Positions 28,157-36,028 are shown, counted from the stretch's first letter. The stretch: 64,000 bases of DNA from Neorhizobium alkalisoli (GCF_007829835.1 NZ_VIWP01000003.1:372001-436000); one strand, 5' to 3'. The notes: a model not told the origin generated them from the sequence alone. Numbers and translations: made by a program.

Positions 28157-29173
28157 TCAGCGTCGAAACAGCTCGATATAGGCGCGGCTCACCGCTTCCT
28201 CGGAAAACTGCTCCATCAGCGTCCCGTAACCGCCAGTGACGAGGTCCCGTGCAAGCGCCGGGTCAGCCAGAACCTGCTGCATCGCGCGGGCAAAACCGGG
28301 CACATCGTCGATATCGACCAGCAGCCCGTTTTCGCCGTCGCGCATGAACCAGCTCGGCCCTTCCGAACGGGAGGAGACGACCGGCCGTTTCTGCGCCCAG
28401 GCTTCGAGAATGACATTGCCGAGCGGCTCGTGATTGGACGGCATCACGAAAAGATCAGCCGCCGCCACGTAAGGCCGCGTATCGGCCTGCCATCCGAGAA
28501 AACGAGTGCGGTTGATAATGCCCTTTTCACGCGCCAGATTTTCCAGCGCCAAGCGTTCCTCGCCGTCACCGGCAAGCCAGAGCCAGGTACCGGGCAGAAG
28601 CGCCACCGCCTCGATCAGCGTGTGAAACCCCTTGCGCTGCACGAAACGTCCCATCGATATGACCAGCGGCACCCCATCCGGCGTATCGACGGCGCTGCGG
28701 GCGATCGGCGCGACGATCTCTGTCGTGGTAAAGTTCGAGATCACCTCGACGCGACGGTCCCAGCCCAGCTTTCTCACGTGATCGGCAATGCCGGGCGTGT
28801 TGCAGACGATGATGTCGGTATTCTTGAAATAGGAGAGCTTTGGCGGGTAATCGCCAAGCCGCGAGATTTTTACGCAGCCCGGATAGGCCGGCATCAGCTC
28901 ACTGGCGCGCGGCGCCCAGGCGATCAGCGCATCCGGCTTTTCCTGCTTTGCCAGCCGCATTGCCTTCATCGGCAGAAGCAGCCGGTCGAGCGACAGATTG
29001 CGGAAATGGCTTTCGATGATCCTTGTCGCGCCGTCGATATCCTTGCGCCACGCCCTGCCCGGCCGGATAATGCTGGTCTGCTCGATACCGCGGCGGCCAA
29101 AGGCATTGACCAGATGCGTGAAAAACCGCTCCGCCCCGCCGTCCTTGCCGAAATGGAAATGGATGACCTTCAT
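28157..29173 (-). CDS. lpsE: LPS core glycosyltransferase, LpsE-like (GT4)
   Basis: A 338-residue GT-B glycosyltransferase. The start at 29173 (MKVIHFHFGKDGGAERFF) overlaps the previous stop in an ATGA, so translation is coupled to lpsD. The C-terminal half shows GRFVQRKGFHTLIEAV, FLGWQADTRPYVAAADLFV and the donor-binding segment SNHEPLGNVILEAWAQKRPVV. It is a close paralogue of the upstream gene product (same N terminus and length), pointing to an old duplication. The lpsE name rests on gene order matching the Sinorhizobium lrp-lpsCDE locus; the sugar added is inferred. Confidence 0.85.
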   Translation of the reverse strand: MKVIHFHFGKDGGAERFFTHLVNAFGRRGIEQTSIIRPGRAWRKDIDGATRIIESHFRNLSLDRLLLPMKAMRLAKQEKPDALIAWAPRASELMPAYPGCVKISRLGDYPPKLSYFKNTDIIVCNTPGIADHVRKLGWDRRVEVISNFTTTEIVAPIARSAVDTPDGVPLVISMGRFVQRKGFHTLIEAVALLPGTWLWLAGDGEERLALENLAREKGIINRTRFLGWQADTRPYVAAADLFVMPSNHEPLGNVILEAWAQKRPVVSSRSEGPSWFMRDGENGLLVDIDDVPGFARAMQQVLADPALARDLVTGGYGTLMEQFSEEAVSRAYIELFRR

Positions 29174-30201
29174 TCTGCTGTCGACCCCGTTTCGAACAGG
29201 CGCAGATAGGTGCGGGTGATCACCTCTTCCGAAAACCGGGTTTCCAGTGTCCGCCGGCCGCCCTCGACCAGCTTTTCGCGCAAGCCCGCATCGTCGCGAA
29301 CTCGTACAAGCGCCGCAGCCAGCTGATCGGCATCGCCGCAATCGACCATCAGCGCATCCTCGCCATCCGTCATCACCCAGGCCGGACCTTCGGCGCGGGA
29401 CGAGACGGTCGGCTTGCCGGCGCCCCAGCCCTCGAAACAGACATTGCCGAGCGGCTCATGCAGCGAGGTGATCGAGAATGCGTCGGCGGCAGCGAGATAG
29501 GAATAGGCATCCGTCCGCCAGCCGGTGAAACGGATGCGATCGCGTAACCCGAGCTCACCAGCCAGCGCCTCGAGGTTCTCGCGCTCCGGTCCGTCACCGA
29601 GCAGCCAGAGATAGGCACCGTCAAGTTTTGCGACAGCCCGCATCAGCGTGTCAAAACCCTTGCGCTTCACGAAACGGCCCATGCCGATCACGACGAAAGC
29701 ATTTTCCGGCGTCTGAAGCTGCGCGCGAGAAATCGGCGCGCCGGGCTTGGCACGGGTGAAATTCGGAATCACCTCGACATTGCGCTGCCAGCCGAATTCC
29801 CTGACCTTTCGGGCGATATCGGGCGTGATACAGACCAGCGTCTCGACATTGCGGTAATAATCGAGATGTTCTGGATAATCGCCAAGCCGGGAGATACGGC
29901 GTGCATTTTTGTATTTCGGCATGAACCGGCTGGCGCGCAGCTGCCAGGCCATGATCACGTCCGGCTGGAAATCCTTGAGAATCCTGTTCATCCGCGCCGA
30001 CAGGATGAAGCGCGACAGCGAGATGCGGCGGAACACGCCTTCATAGATCGGCCCGCAGGCCTCGATCTCCTTGCGCCAGCTGCGATCCGGGCGGATCAGC
30101 ATGCGCTGCTCGACACCACGGTCATGCAGCGCATTGGCAAGGTTGACGAAAAACCGCTCGGCGCCGCCATCCTTGCCGAAATGGATATGCATGACTTTCA
30201 T
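29170..30201 (-). CDS. lpsD: LPS core glycosyltransferase, LpsD-like (GT4)
   Basis: A 343-residue GT-B glycosyltransferase, paralogous to its downstream neighbour (MKVMHIHFGKDGGAERFF). Seen are RISRLGDYP, GRFVKRKGFDTLMRAV, and the donor motif HEPLGNVCFEGWGAGKPTVS. It starts 12 bases after lpsC ends, and its last bases overlap the lpsE start. The lpsD call uses synteny with Sinorhizobium; which of the two paralogues is D or E could be swapped. It acts at the cytoplasmic face of the inner membrane on growing core oligosaccharide. Confidence 0.85.
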   Translation of the reverse strand: MKVMHIHFGKDGGAERFFVNLANALHDRGVEQRMLIRPDRSWRKEIEACGPIYEGVFRRISLSRFILSARMNRILKDFQPDVIMAWQLRASRFMPKYKNARRISRLGDYPEHLDYYRNVETLVCITPDIARKVREFGWQRNVEVIPNFTRAKPGAPISRAQLQTPENAFVVIGMGRFVKRKGFDTLMRAVAKLDGAYLWLLGDGPERENLEALAGELGLRDRIRFTGWRTDAYSYLAAADAFSITSLHEPLGNVCFEGWGAGKPTVSSRAEGPAWVMTDGEDALMVDCGDADQLAAALVRVRDDAGLREKLVEGGRRTLETRFSEEVITRTYLRLFETGSTAE

Positions 30202-30213
30202 GGTCGCGTTCCT

Positions 30214-31023
30214 TTAGTGGCCGCTGGCGTCGTCTTGGTTCGGCCGCTTTTTCAAGACGCTACGCTGATAGAGCTTGGCCTGGGTCAGGAAGGCATAGAC
30301 GGCCCCCGTCATCGCCTCGATGAAACCGGCCGTGCCGCAGCGCCAGAGGCCGTTTTTCAGGTAAAGCCGCAGGAAGTAGAGCCAAGGCGAAAAGACGAGT
30401 TTGAGCGCCGACGGCTTTTTGCCGGCCAAAAACTGCTGCTGCGCCTTCAGCGTCGAATATTTGTTTTCCTTAAGAATCTGCTCGTCGAGGATCAGCGGCC
30501 GATAATGTAGGAGACTGCCGGTCTTCGCCTTTTCCACCTGACCTCGAGTAACAATCCCCTCATGCACCGCCTGTGTCAGATCATAGGCGCCGGCGCCCTT
30601 GCGGATCAGCCGCAGGTTCTTGCGTTCCTTGACGCTTTCCGGCGTATAACCGAAACCGATCAGATAGGGACGCCGCGCCACCCGCCAGCCGACGACGTTT
30701 GACGGCGCTTCGACCAGTTCCGGCAGAAGCTTTTTCAGCGCCGCATCCAGCCGTTCGTCGGAATCGATATTAAAACACCAGGGCTGCTCGCACTGATCCA
30801 GCGCGAACTGTTTCTGGGCGGCGTAACCGCGCCAGGCCTCATGAAACAGTCGGATCGGCCAGCCGCTTTCGATATAGGAATGGATGAGATCGACCGTACC
30901 GTCAGACGAGCCGGAATCGACGATGACGATCTCGGAAAAATCGACAAGGCTCTCGATGCAATTGCCGAGATAGGCCTCTTCGTTCTGACAGATGATGAAG
31001 GCCGAGATCGGAAGCTTTGCCAT
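30214..31023 (-). CDS. lpsC: LPS core glycosyltransferase, LpsC-like (GT2)
   Basis: A 269-residue GT-A family 2 glycosyltransferase of the WaaE/KdtX type. It has the N-terminal ISAFIICQNEEAYLGNCIES and VIVDSGSSDGT nucleotide-sugar site, the D-x-D-like metal site NIDSDERL (about residues 86-93), and a C-terminal amphipathic/hydrophobic tail (about 215-255) that would bind the membrane. The start at 31023 (MAKLPISAFI) is the conserved one; the longer frame adds an unrelated head. It lies between the FkbM gene and lpsD in the same direction with gaps of about a dozen bases, so all belong to one operon. Confidence 0.88.
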   Translation of the reverse strand: MAKLPISAFIICQNEEAYLGNCIESLVDFSEIVIVDSGSSDGTVDLIHSYIESGWPIRLFHEAWRGYAAQKQFALDQCEQPWCFNIDSDERLDAALKKLLPELVEAPSNVVGWRVARRPYLIGFGYTPESVKERKNLRLIRKGAGAYDLTQAVHEGIVTRGQVEKAKTGSLLHYRPLILDEQILKENKYSTLKAQQQFLAGKKPSALKLVFSPWLYFLRLYLKNGLWRCGTAGFIEAMTGAVYAFLTQAKLYQRSVLKKRPNQDDASGH

Positions 31024-31036
31024 CGCCGGACCGCCT

Positions 31037-31744
31037 TTAAGCGCTGATGCGTTCGAAATGCGATGTCTTGCGATCCTGCTCGCGGACGGCAAAGCCCTGC
31101 GCCTTCAGCCGCGCAACGACCGCCGCGATCTTCTCTTCGCCGACGATATGCGGATGCAGTTCGACGACGATATGGCGGATCCGACCGAGGTTTTCGACCT
31201 GAAACAGATCGACCTCCGCACCTTCGACATCCATGATCAGCACATCCGGATCGAAACCGGCAATTACGTCGGCAAAGGCATCGCTTTCGACCACGACTTC
31301 CTGCGCCTGCAGCTTGCGGTCATAGACGCTAGACGAAATGATGTTGTCGTTGCGGAAAAAGCGGATCGGCTGACCATCAAAGGTCACGGCCCGCATCTTC
31401 AGATTGGGCTCCATGCCATTCAGCGCATAGTTTTCGCGGATCATCGGCTCCAGCGAGCCGTTTGCCTCGTAGCTCAGCACCTGCCCCTGGCCACAGAGCT
31501 TTGACGACAGGAGGCTGACGAAGCCGATGCCGGTGCCGATTTCCAGAACCTTCATGCCGGGTTTGAGGACGCGCAGCAGCAGATTGCGTTCGGTATCCTC
31601 ATAGACTTCGCGAAACAGGAGCTCGCGCAGTGGATCGGGAATACGGCCCTTTTCGGAGACGATGCGGACGCCATCGATCACCACCGTACGGGCATTGGTG
31701 AGGTGGCGAAACCGCTTGCGCAGCGACCGCATCAATCGTTTCAC
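31037..31744 (-). CDS. FkbM family methyltransferase
   Basis: A 235-residue S-adenosylmethionine-dependent methyltransferase. Motif I VLEIGTGIGFVSLL (about residues 66-79) binds SAM, followed by the acidic loop SYEAN. The FkbM C-terminal segment DVLIMDVEGAEVDLF and VVELHPHIVGEE are clear. These enzymes usually O-methylate sugars or other small molecules. Placement between lrp and lpsC, with 4 and 13 bases to its neighbours, argues for methylation of an LPS core or related sugar. I do not recall this gene in the Sinorhizobium version of the locus, so it may be a lineage-specific addition. Confidence 0.88.
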   Translation of the reverse strand: MKRLMRSLRKRFRHLTNARTVVIDGVRIVSEKGRIPDPLRELLFREVYEDTERNLLLRVLKPGMKVLEIGTGIGFVSLLSSKLCGQGQVLSYEANGSLEPMIRENYALNGMEPNLKMRAVTFDGQPIRFFRNDNIISSSVYDRKLQAQEVVVESDAFADVIAGFDPDVLIMDVEGAEVDLFQVENLGRIRHIVVELHPHIVGEEKIAAVVARLKAQGFAVREQDRKTSHFERISA

Positions 31745-31748
31745 GCTT

Positions 31749-32222
31749 TTATCCTTCCCGGATCTCGACGACGGGTGCGTCCTTGACCTGTCGAATGGTC
31801 AGCATCGTGCGGACGGTATCGACATTGTCCATTGCAGTGAGGCCTTCAATAACGAAGTCCTGAAAGCTCGCAAGGTTCTCGGCCACGCATTGCAGCAGAA
31901 AATCCGTTTCGCCGGAAACCATCCAGGCCTGCCGGACGATCGACCAGCCTTCCATGGCGGCGGCAAACCCCTTCAGTGTCGCATCCGACTGATGCTTGAG
32001 CCCCACCATGCAGAAGGCGACGAGATCGTAACCGAGCGCCGGCGCCTGCAGAAGCGCACGATAGCCCTTGATGACCCCGCTTTCCTCCAGCTTGCGCACC
32101 CGCCGCAGACAAGGCGGCGCCGAGATGCCGACGCGCTCGGACAATTCCACGTTGGTCATCCGGCCGTCCCGCTGCAATTCGCGGAGGATTTTGAGGTCGA
32201 TGGCATCAAGTTCGAGTTTCAT
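31749..32222 (-). CDS. lrp: Lrp/AsnC family transcriptional regulator
   Basis: A 157-residue regulator with an N-terminal winged helix-turn-helix (LDAIDLKILRELQRDG, LSERVGISAPPCLRRVRKLE) and a C-terminal RAM/AsnC ligand-binding domain (GETDFLLQC, VIEGLTAMDNVDTVRTML). Members respond to amino acids and form octamers or dimers of dimers. Two ATGs six bases apart (32228 and 32222) are possible; I use the second, which gives the family N terminus. It heads the fkbM-lpsC-lpsD-lpsE run, as lrp heads lpsCDE in S. meliloti, where the operon is under LsrB control. Confidence 0.9.
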   Translation of the reverse strand: MKLELDAIDLKILRELQRDGRMTNVELSERVGISAPPCLRRVRKLEESGVIKGYRALLQAPALGYDLVAFCMVGLKHQSDATLKGFAAAMEGWSIVRQAWMVSGETDFLLQCVAENLASFQDFVIEGLTAMDNVDTVRTMLTIRQVKDAPVVEIREG

Positions 32223-32283
32223 GGTCATCTCGACATATTCGTTGTGAGGTGTGGCGGAACAGGAACCCGGAAGACCGGCATTC

Positions 32284-32817
32284 TCATTCCCCGCGATATT
32301 TGATGAGGCGCGCAGGCACGCCACCGTAAATTCCGTAGGCTTCGGTGCGCCCCTTCACCACCGCATTGGCGGCGATCACACAGCCTTTCGCGACATGGGC
32401 GCCGGCAAGGATCTTTGCGCCGCTGCCGATCCAGACATCATCCTCGATGACAATCGGTCGCTTCGTCACGCCCTGATCGGTGATCGACTTGGAACGGTCG
32501 TCGTAGTTATGCTCGAACGAGACGATGACGGCATGCGCGGCAATCCGGACATCGCTGCCGATCGTCACGCCGCCAAGGCCATAGACGATCGCATAAGGAT
32601 TGAGCGAAAGCCGGTCGCCGATCTCGATAAAACCTTTCTGGGCATCGAGCATCGACCCCTTATGCAGCCGCGCCCGCTTGCCGAGAACGATCCGCCCACG
32701 ATGGAAAAGGACGCGGGCACCGGCCATGATTTTTGCCCGGCCGCCGATCTTCAGCGTCCCCGGCAGGATCAGGCCTTTCAGTCGATGACAGAGCACGACC
32801 GGCGTTTCGATCCTCAC
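32284..32817 (-). CDS. Left-handed beta-helix acyltransferase
   Basis: A 177-residue hexapeptide-repeat (LbH) acyltransferase. Repeats of the I-G-x3-x type run through the protein (for example LKIGGRAKIMAG, VTIGSDVRIAAHAVIVS, VWIGSGAKILAGAHVAKGCVIAANAVV). The catalytic-type histidine lies in SFEHNYDD, and the typical closing segment is GGVPARLIKYRG. It is likely to acetylate a surface sugar. It lies 61 bases upstream of lrp on the same strand and could be the first gene of the LPS operon or separate. Confidence 0.87.
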   Translation of the reverse strand: MRIETPVVLCHRLKGLILPGTLKIGGRAKIMAGARVLFHRGRIVLGKRARLHKGSMLDAQKGFIEIGDRLSLNPYAIVYGLGGVTIGSDVRIAAHAVIVSFEHNYDDRSKSITDQGVTKRPIVIEDDVWIGSGAKILAGAHVAKGCVIAANAVVKGRTEAYGIYGGVPARLIKYRGE

Positions 32818-33217
32818 GCGCGCGCTCCTGTTCCGGCGGTAAAAAGCAAAACGAATCGCGGGTCGACGCCAGCGTCAAACGAGCGATATGCGATCTGTCT
32901 CATCATGATTTCCGGATTGACCCTCGGACCTTCGCCTTGCCTATCACATACAATAGTGTTGCGATGACGCAAGAAAATTTCTCAAACGGGTTATATTCCG
33001 ATCGTTTAAGGCCCTGAAGTGGCAAGAGCAGGAATATGCCTGCTGCGCCGCAACAAAAACTGCCATCAACACCAAGTGATCTGTTGTTAATGCAAGCCTG
33101 CCCTTGCATTGATGCATGGATAGACCTTAGATGCTGGCCTTGATGCAGCAGACCGAGATTTGACCACCTATATAGGGGGAGACAAAAGGCGTCGCTCGGT
33201 CTTTGAAAGGAAATGTC
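32818..33217. other. Divergent intergenic region before trxB, with two inverted repeats
   Basis: It is unusually AT-rich for this window. AGCAGG/CCTGCT (33027-33032 and 33039-33044) and the perfect AATGCAAG/CTTGCATT (33089-33096 and 33103-33110) each enclose six bases. TATATA (33169-33174) is a likely trxB -10 without a clear -35. A second possible plus-strand promoter is TTGACC near 32929 with CTATCA. No protein gene is supported; a short untranslated RNA cannot be excluded. Confidence 0.4.
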
Positions 33218-34192
33218 ATGTCCACCCGCCATACCGAAGTTCTGATCATCGGATCCGGCCCTGCCGGCTACACCGCTGCGGTTTATGCTGCACGCGCGAT
33301 GTTGAAACCGGTGCTGATTGCCGGCATGGAACAGGGTGGTCAGCTGATGATCACAACCGATGTCGAAAACTATCCCGGCTTCGCCGATCCGATCCAGGGC
33401 CCCTGGCTGATGGAACAGATGCTGAAGCAGGCGACCCATGTCGGCGCCGAGATCGTCAACGACCTCGTCACGAATGTCGACACGACCCGCCGCCCCTTTA
33501 CCGTGCAGACGGATTCCGGCACGGTCTGGACAGCCGACACGATCATCATCGCGACCGGCGCCAAGGCCAAATGGCTCGGCATCGAAACCGAACAGCATTT
33601 TCAGGGTTTTGGCGTCTCGGCCTGCGCGACCTGCGACGGCTTCTTCTACCGCAACAAGGACGTGATCGTCGTTGGCGGTGGCAATTCCGCCGTCGAGGAA
33701 GCGCTCTATCTGTCGAACATCGCCAAGTCGGTCACCGTCGTGCATCGCCGTGACGAGTTCCGCTCGGAAAAGATTCTTCGCGAACGCCTGTTCCAGCGGC
33801 CGAATGTTCAGGTCCTTTGGAATACGGAAATTGCGGAAATCACCGGCAAGATGGCCAAGCCGCCGATGCCGCCTTCGGTCGAAGGCGTGCTCCTGCGCAA
33901 CACGCTGACCGGCGCGATCACCGAATTCCCGATCCACGGCGTCTTCGTGGCGATCGGCCACGCACCGGCAACCGAACTGTTCCAGGGCAAGCTGCGGCTT
34001 AAGCCGAACGGCTATCTGTGGACGGCACCGGATTCGACCGCAACCGACGTGCCCGGCATCTTTGCCGCTGGCGACGTGACCGATGATACGTTCCGCCAGG
34101 CGATCACTGCCGCCGGAATGGGATGCATGGCAGCACTTGAGGCCGAACGTTACCTTGCCGGCATCCAGCCGGTGGCCGTCGCCGCGGAGTAA
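33218..34192 (+). CDS. trxB: Thioredoxin-disulfide reductase TrxB
   Basis: Reduces thioredoxin with NADPH through FAD. The 324-residue protein shows the FAD site IIGSGPAGYTAAVYAAR, the redox-active CATC (in SACATCDGFFY), the NADPH site GGGNSAVEEALYLS, and the closing FAD segment GIFAAGDVTD. The start at 33218 has AAGGAA at good spacing. lsrB follows after two bases, so the redox enzyme and the redox-linked LysR regulator are cotranscribed, an arrangement known from Sinorhizobium and Agrobacterium. Confidence 0.97.
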   Translation: MSTRHTEVLIIGSGPAGYTAAVYAARAMLKPVLIAGMEQGGQLMITTDVENYPGFADPIQGPWLMEQMLKQATHVGAEIVNDLVTNVDTTRRPFTVQTDSGTVWTADTIIIATGAKAKWLGIETEQHFQGFGVSACATCDGFFYRNKDVIVVGGGNSAVEEALYLSNIAKSVTVVHRRDEFRSEKILRERLFQRPNVQVLWNTEIAEITGKMAKPPMPPSVEGVLLRNTLTGAITEFPIHGVFVAIGHAPATELFQGKLRLKPNGYLWTAPDSTATDVPGIFAAGDVTDDTFRQAITAAGMGCMAALEAERYLAGIQPVAVAAE

Positions 34193-34194
34193 GC

Positions 34195-35097
34195 ATGGGC
34201 GTACCTTTAGACTGGGATAAACTTCGCATCTTTCATGCGGCGGCAGAAGCGGGATCCTTCACCCATGCCGCCGACAAGCTGCATCTCTCCCAGTCGGCGA
34301 TCAGCCGTCAGGTCAGCGCGCTCGAGCAGGATGTCGGGGTCAAACTCTTCCATCGTCACGCGCGCGGCCTGATCCTGACCGAACAGGGCGAGCTTCTCTA
34401 CAGAACCGCCCATGACGTTTTGCTGAAGCTCGAGACCGTAAAAGTCCAGCTCACCGAAACGACCGAAAAACCATCCGGCAAGCTGCGCGTCACGACGACC
34501 GTCGGCCTCGGCCAGGGCTGGCTGACGGACAAGGTGCAGGAATTCCTGCAGCTTTACCCGGAAATGGCGATCCAGCTGATCCTCGACAACGAGGAAGTCG
34601 ACGTCAACATGCGCCATGCCGACTGCGCCATTCGACTGCGCCAACCACAGCAGTCTGACCTGATCCAGCGCAAGCTCTTTACCGTGCATATGCACGTCTA
34701 TGCCGCTCCGTCCTATATCAACCGCTTCGGCGAGCCGCAGCAGGTCGAAGATCTCGACAATCACCGTATCATCACCTTCGGTGAGCCGGCGCCGAACTAC
34801 CTCCTCGACGTCAACTGGCTGGAACATGCGGGCCGCTCTTCGGACAATCCGCGCATTCCGCATCTGCAGATCAACAGCCAGACCTCGATCAAGCGCGCCT
34901 GCCTGCTGGGAATCGGCATTGCCGTCCTGCCCGACTACATCGTCGGCCGCGACCCGGGACTGATTCAGCTGGCGATCAACGCCGACATTCCGTCCTTCGA
35001 CACCTATTTCTGCTACCCGGATGAAATGAAGAACGCCGCCAAGCTGAAAGTTTTTCGGGATTTCATCGTCGCCAAGGCGCGGAACTGGAATTTCTGA
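34195..35097 (+). CDS. lsrB: LysR-family regulator LsrB (VtlR)
   Basis: A 300-residue LysR regulator: N-terminal helix-turn-helix (SFTHAADKLHLSQSAISRQVSALE), linker helix, and a two-lobed effector domain. Cysteines at 144, 236 and 273 sit near the positions of the redox-sensing cysteines described in LsrB of Sinorhizobium and Agrobacterium. In those organisms LsrB controls oxidative-stress genes and lrp-lpsCDE; the Brucella homologue VtlR directly activates an AbcR sRNA. Here trxB lies two bases upstream, the lps operon 2 kb upstream, and two AbcR-like genes immediately downstream. The name rests on synteny plus sequence pattern. Confidence 0.9.
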   Translation: MGVPLDWDKLRIFHAAAEAGSFTHAADKLHLSQSAISRQVSALEQDVGVKLFHRHARGLILTEQGELLYRTAHDVLLKLETVKVQLTETTEKPSGKLRVTTTVGLGQGWLTDKVQEFLQLYPEMAIQLILDNEEVDVNMRHADCAIRLRQPQQSDLIQRKLFTVHMHVYAAPSYINRFGEPQQVEDLDNHRIITFGEPAPNYLLDVNWLEHAGRSSDNPRIPHLQINSQTSIKRACLLGIGIAVLPDYIVGRDPGLIQLAINADIPSFDTYFCYPDEMKNAAKLKVFRDFIVAKARNWNF

Positions 35098-35120
35098 CGG
35101 TGCCGTGCGGGTCGGCACCG
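35098..35120 (+). terminator. Hairpin after lsrB
   Basis: CGGTGCC (35098-35104) and GGCACCG (35114-35120) form a seven-pair hairpin directly after the lsrB stop. The following bases are AT-rich but lack a T run, so termination may be partial. Confidence 0.45.
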
Positions 35121-35173
35121 CGTCAATAACTCTATAGTTTATAGTAAGTTAGACGGGGCGACTCGGATTTGTG

Positions 35174-35234
35174 ACAATCTCATAACGGTAGTGTTGCAGC
35201 ATGCGCATGGCTGTCCTGCACAAAATGAGATTGT
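35174..35234. promoter_or_regulatory. Long-arm inverted repeat upstream of the first AbcR-type gene
   Basis: ACAATCTCAT (35174-35183) and ATGAGATTGT (35225-35234) are perfect ten-base arms 41 bases apart. The right arm overlaps the -35 (35231-35236) of the first sRNA. The sub-sites TTGTGACAA (35169-35177) and TTGT-N7-ACAA (35231-35245) share the same half-sites. The neighbouring LsrB is a candidate binder. Confidence 0.5.
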
Positions 35235-35265
35235 TCACTGCACAAAAAACCACCATATCGCACAC

Positions 35266-35387
35266 AGCTGATGCACATGGTGGCTTTTTCCTCCCAGTTC
35301 CACCGCAGCAGCTGTTCCCCTCTGGAGGTTATTTTTGACCTTCACACTTCAAAGGGCCCTGGAGCAATCCGGTGGCCCTCTTTTTTT
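35266..35387 (+). ncRNA. AbcR-type (alpha-r15) small regulatory RNA, first copy
   Basis: A trans-acting sRNA of about 120 nt. The promoter is TTGTTC (35231-35236), a 17-base spacer, then CATATC (35254-35259). Hairpin 1 (GGTGG 35279-35283 with CCACC 35300-35304) displays CCTCCCA in its loop, an anti-Shine-Dalgarno sequence. The block GCTGTTCCCCTCTGGAGG (35311-35328) is shared with the second copy. The terminator is AGGGCC (35353-35358) with GGCCCT (35374-35379) plus seven T. In relatives AbcR RNAs repress ABC-transporter and amino-acid uptake mRNAs with Hfq. The position next to lsrB and an ArsR gene matches the tandem alpha-r15 locus of Sinorhizobium. I do not assign 1 or 2. Confidence 0.85.
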
Positions 35388-35499
35388 GCTGCAATGCCGA
35401 ACGCGCCGCGCGGGCATGCCCCTGCAAAAATGTTAGACTTCCGTTCAATATTTCATCCAGCCTCTTGCCGAACGCTGCGGTACTCCCCATATGTCTAAT

Positions 35500-35614
35500 C
35501 AGCTGACGCATTTTGGTGACTTCCCCCGTCACCGCCGCGTTGGCTGTTCCCCTCTGGAGGTTTTTGACCTTCACACCTGACGGGCCTCGGAGAAATCCGC
35601 AGGCCCTTTTTTTT
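35500..35614 (+). ncRNA. AbcR-type (alpha-r15) small regulatory RNA, second copy
   Basis: Tandem paralogue of the RNA just upstream, about 115 nt. The promoter is TTGCCG (35465-35470), a 17-base spacer, then CATATG (35488-35493). Hairpin 1 is GGTGAC (35515-35520) with GTCACC (35528-35533) and a TTCCCCC loop. The shared block lies at 35543-35560, followed by TTTTTGACCTTCACAC as in copy one. The terminator is GGGCCT (35582-35587) with AGGCCC (35601-35606) and eight T. The loop differs from copy one (TTCCCCC against CCTCCCA), so the two probably have overlapping but distinct targets. Confidence 0.85.
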
Positions 35615-35701
35615 GCTCTGCGCAAAATCTTTGGAACAATGTCCCTTTAAATCGGGATTGAGCGATCTATATATCGATTAAACCCGATATGAGGTTCCAT
35701 C

Positions 35702-36028
35702 ATGCCGAACCATTCGCAAGACAGCACCGAAATAGACAAGACCGAAATACTGAAAGCGCTGGCGCATCCGGTCCGGGTCGATTTCCTGGAATGGATGAAG
35801 GTGCCGGAAGAGCATTTTTCCAATCAGCTGCATCCGCTCGAAATGGGCATTTGCGCAAAACAGTTCGAAGAGCGCTGTGGCCTCTCGCAGTCGACCGTGT
35901 CGACACATCTTTCCACGCTCGAAAAGGCCGGCCTCGTTAAATCGAGCCGTGTCGGCCAGTGGGCGTTCTATAGCCGCGATGAAGAAAAGATCGCGGCCTT
36001 CCTCTCCGATCTGAAAGCCACGCTCTGA
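35702..36028 (+). CDS. ArsR-family transcriptional regulator
   Basis: A 108-residue winged helix-turn-helix regulator. EILKALAHPVRVDFLEWM and the recognition region CGLSQSTVSTHLSTLEKAGLV are typical of ArsR. Two cysteines (C51 in MGICAKQFEERCGLS and C59) flank the start of the DNA-binding helix and could sense electrophiles or metals, but the canonical ELCVCD metal box is absent. The ene-reductase gene follows 45 bases downstream and is the likely target, matching the idea of a thiol-reactive inducer. A rhizobial homologue sits at the same place beside the lsrB/alpha-r15 locus. Confidence 0.88.
   Translation: MPNHSQDSTEIDKTEILKALAHPVRVDFLEWMKVPEEHFSNQLHPLEMGICAKQFEERCGLSQSTVSTHLSTLEKAGLVKSSRVGQWAFYSRDEEKIAAFLSDLKATL

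Noticed and set aside
35098-35120. Considered as a full rho-independent terminator for lsrB
   Set aside because: Good stem but no T run; kept only as a hairpin with reduced confidence.
35329-35625. Repetitive minus-strand frame of 98 codons over the sRNA pair
   Set aside because: Its internal repeat simply reflects the tandem sRNA genes; no ribosome site and no protein family.
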